Assembly (NCBI GenBank): GCA_001839685.1
Contig: MLAK01000644.1
Location: forward strand, 12,671-76,670
Length of the DNA stretch: 64,000 bases
Reading direction: 5' to 3'
Source: Tritrichomonas foetus
Lineage: Eukaryota > Parabasalia > Tritrichomonadida > Tritrichomonadidae
Under the pieces are notes generated by a model. The model was not told where the DNA came from, searched no databases, and saw nothing but the letters and a program-made list of their open reading frames with translations. Made by a program: the position numbers and the translations under genes. Position 1 is the first letter of the stretch. Each line of letters opens with the position of its first letter. Below, piece after piece: positions 62,840 to 64,000 of the stretch.

Positions 62840-64000
62840 ATGAATGATGATGACTTCGAAATAGCACGATTAACTGATCTCGCAGGCGACGGTGCGCGTA
62901 TCGATTATTCAGTACAAGGGAATCCATTTCGTATAAATAATGAAGAAGAACTTTTCAGTGCTCGAATTGAGACAAATCGAAAATTGCATGACGAAGAAGA
63001 AATGATTCGCAAATTTTCACTCGTCCAACGTACAGAATGCACTCGCCCACGCGTTCCGCCGATAGAAACGCGGGCGACCAGGATTCATTCATCGCAAAGC
63101 CAAAGATCGAATTATTCAGCCATCCAAACAGTTTCAAATCCTACTCTTCCCCCAGAACAGTCATCCCCCATGCAAATTGACGGATTTTACGATCACTTGG
63201 CATCATCTCGAACATCCAATTCAATAGCGACAGTTGGCTCAAATTGTGATTCTCATGCTCATTCAAATATCTCTTCAAATTTGCCATCAAATATTTCTTC
63301 AGAATTTCCTTCTTCAAGACGAACAAAATCATCACTTTCAAATTTCAGTGGATCAATTTCAAATCTTGGAAAAAATAAAACACCAAGAAAGAAAGAAAGA
63401 ACAAGAAAATTAACAATGCATGAATTTGTTGATGAGAAAAGAGAAATTTATCGTTTGCAACTTTTTATTGATAAAAAAATTAAAGATATTGATAAATTTT
63501 CTGTCGAAATGAATAAAAGTGAAAAAAGATTACAAGATGCAGAAACGAAAATACAAGCTTTATCTGATCAATATAAAATTGCATCTATCAAAATTGAAGC
63601 AGCAGTCGCTCGTAGAAGAAAATTTGCTGATGCGGCAGCTCGAACAACATCTGAAAAGAGAAGAGATCTTGACAAATTCAAAATGAATCAACAAATGCTC
63701 GAATCTGAACTTATTAAAAAAGAAGCTTTACTTGAAACTTATCAGAAATACCGTCACTTTCTAACTCAATTTTTAGAAGAAGATGAAACAATAGAAGAAA
63801 AATTTCAATCACCTGAAACATTACTCGACGCATTAACCAAAATAGAAATAGGTAATCTTTTCTTAATTAAGGAATGCCAACGAATTTCTGGTATTGTCAA
63901 TACATCTACAAATAAAATACAAGAGCAGCTTGATTCTACTATTGATTTAGAATACTTAGCTAATAAACAAATGAATTCAATTGAAACTGTAAATGAGGAA
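62840..64000 (+). CDS. CFAP100-like (DUF4200) axonemal coiled-coil protein, 3'-truncated by the window
   Basis: 387 codons open to the right edge; ATG at 62840. The first 185 residues are polar, Ser/Asn/Arg-rich, and basic towards the end (KKERTRK). From about 193 a coiled coil begins with EFVDEKREIYRLQLFIDKK and continues for at least 190 residues, including QALSDQYKIASIKIEAAVARR and then KFADAAARTTSEKRRDL and LLETYQKYRHFLTQF. This helix pattern, with the (E)KR-E-I-x-L start and the Y-x-x-F-L end, is that of the DUF4200 domain of CFAP100/CCDC37, a component of the MIA complex that regulates inner dynein arm I1 in flagella. Trichomonads are flagellated, so this fits. The C-terminus is not in the window. 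Confidence 0.68.
   Translation, partial: MNDDDFEIARLTDLAGDGARIDYSVQGNPFRINNEEELFSARIETNRKLHDEEEMIRKFSLVQRTECTRPRVPPIETRATRIHSSQSQRSNYSAIQTVSNPTLPPEQSSPMQIDGFYDHLASSRTSNSIATVGSNCDSHAHSNISSNLPSNISSEFPSSRRTKSSLSNFSGSISNLGKNKTPRKKERTRKLTMHEFVDEKREIYRLQLFIDKKIKDIDKFSVEMNKSEKRLQDAETKIQALSDQYKIASIKIEAAVARRRKFADAAARTTSEKRRDLDKFKMNQQMLESELIKKEALLETYQKYRHFLTQFLEEDETIEEKFQSPETLLDALTKIEIGNLFLIKECQRISGIVNTSTNKIQEQLDSTIDLEYLANKQMNSIETVNEE

Noticed and set aside
1..64000. CRISPR arrays, rRNA, tRNA or bacterial operons
   Set aside because: The tandem repeats lack unique spacers, no tRNA cloverleaf or rRNA-like sequence was recognised, and gene organisation is eukaryotic.

Overview
This is an AT-rich, apparently intron-poor protist nuclear fragment, most likely from a parabasalid (trichomonad), and closer in feel to Tritrichomonas than to a prokaryote. 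The best lineage clue is the gene at 56298-56960. It has the layout of the trichomonad initiator-binding domain (IBD/IBP39 family), a DNA-binding fold known from Trichomonas. Supporting clues are the many divergent protein kinases, BTB and BEACH proteins, a Pmp-like beta-helix surface protein, an axonemal (CFAP100-like) coiled-coil protein, single-exon genes on both strands without operons, and DDE transposons with TA target sites.

Layout. The left edge (1-509) holds the N-terminal part of a Lys/Glu and Ser/Thr-rich protein on the minus strand. Then come a protein O-mannosyltransferase without a MIR domain (1704-3470), a CAMK-type kinase whose reading frame continues 64 codons past a TAG (3738-4979), and a large helical protein of unknown role (5911-9036). 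A 3.95 kb transposon, delimited here for the first time by its termini (9864-13818, CCCCAAAATCG ends, TA flanks), carries a DD35D transposase and decayed coding fragments. Next are an SLC44/CTL-like transporter, a coiled-coil protein, a PH-AGC kinase with DFG changed to DFT, an RCC1-coiled coil-TKL kinase, an acidic possible CSTPP1-like protein that runs into a 13-bp minisatellite, and an unknown protein.

From 26 to 46 kb: a gene-poor stretch, a compact SP-RING (Siz/PIAS) SUMO ligase divergent from a probably myristoylated CaMKK-like kinase, a Pmp-like surface protein, a BTB-like protein divergent from a 2,320-residue PH-BEACH protein with a shortened BEACH domain, a second TA-flanked transposon (40097-42849, 38-bp terminal inverted repeats) lying between two convergent genes, and a TKL kinase.

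From 46 to 64 kb: a Rab-like GTPase with the catalytic Gln changed to Glu, a PQ-loop membrane protein, two disordered/coiled-coil proteins, a BAR-like protein with a long Ser/Thr/Tyr tail, the IBD protein, a long coiled-coil protein, an APC-family amino acid/polyamine permease, and a CFAP100-like flagellar protein cut by the right edge.

The genes do not form a pathway. Shared themes are signalling (five kinases), membrane traffic and surface (Rab, BEACH, BAR, PMT, Pmp-like), and transport (CTL, PQ-loop, APC). Two single-N positions (12264, 41471) look like assembly scars inside the transposons; the second clearly hides part of a transposase. All domain calls come from reading motifs by eye, with no database search.
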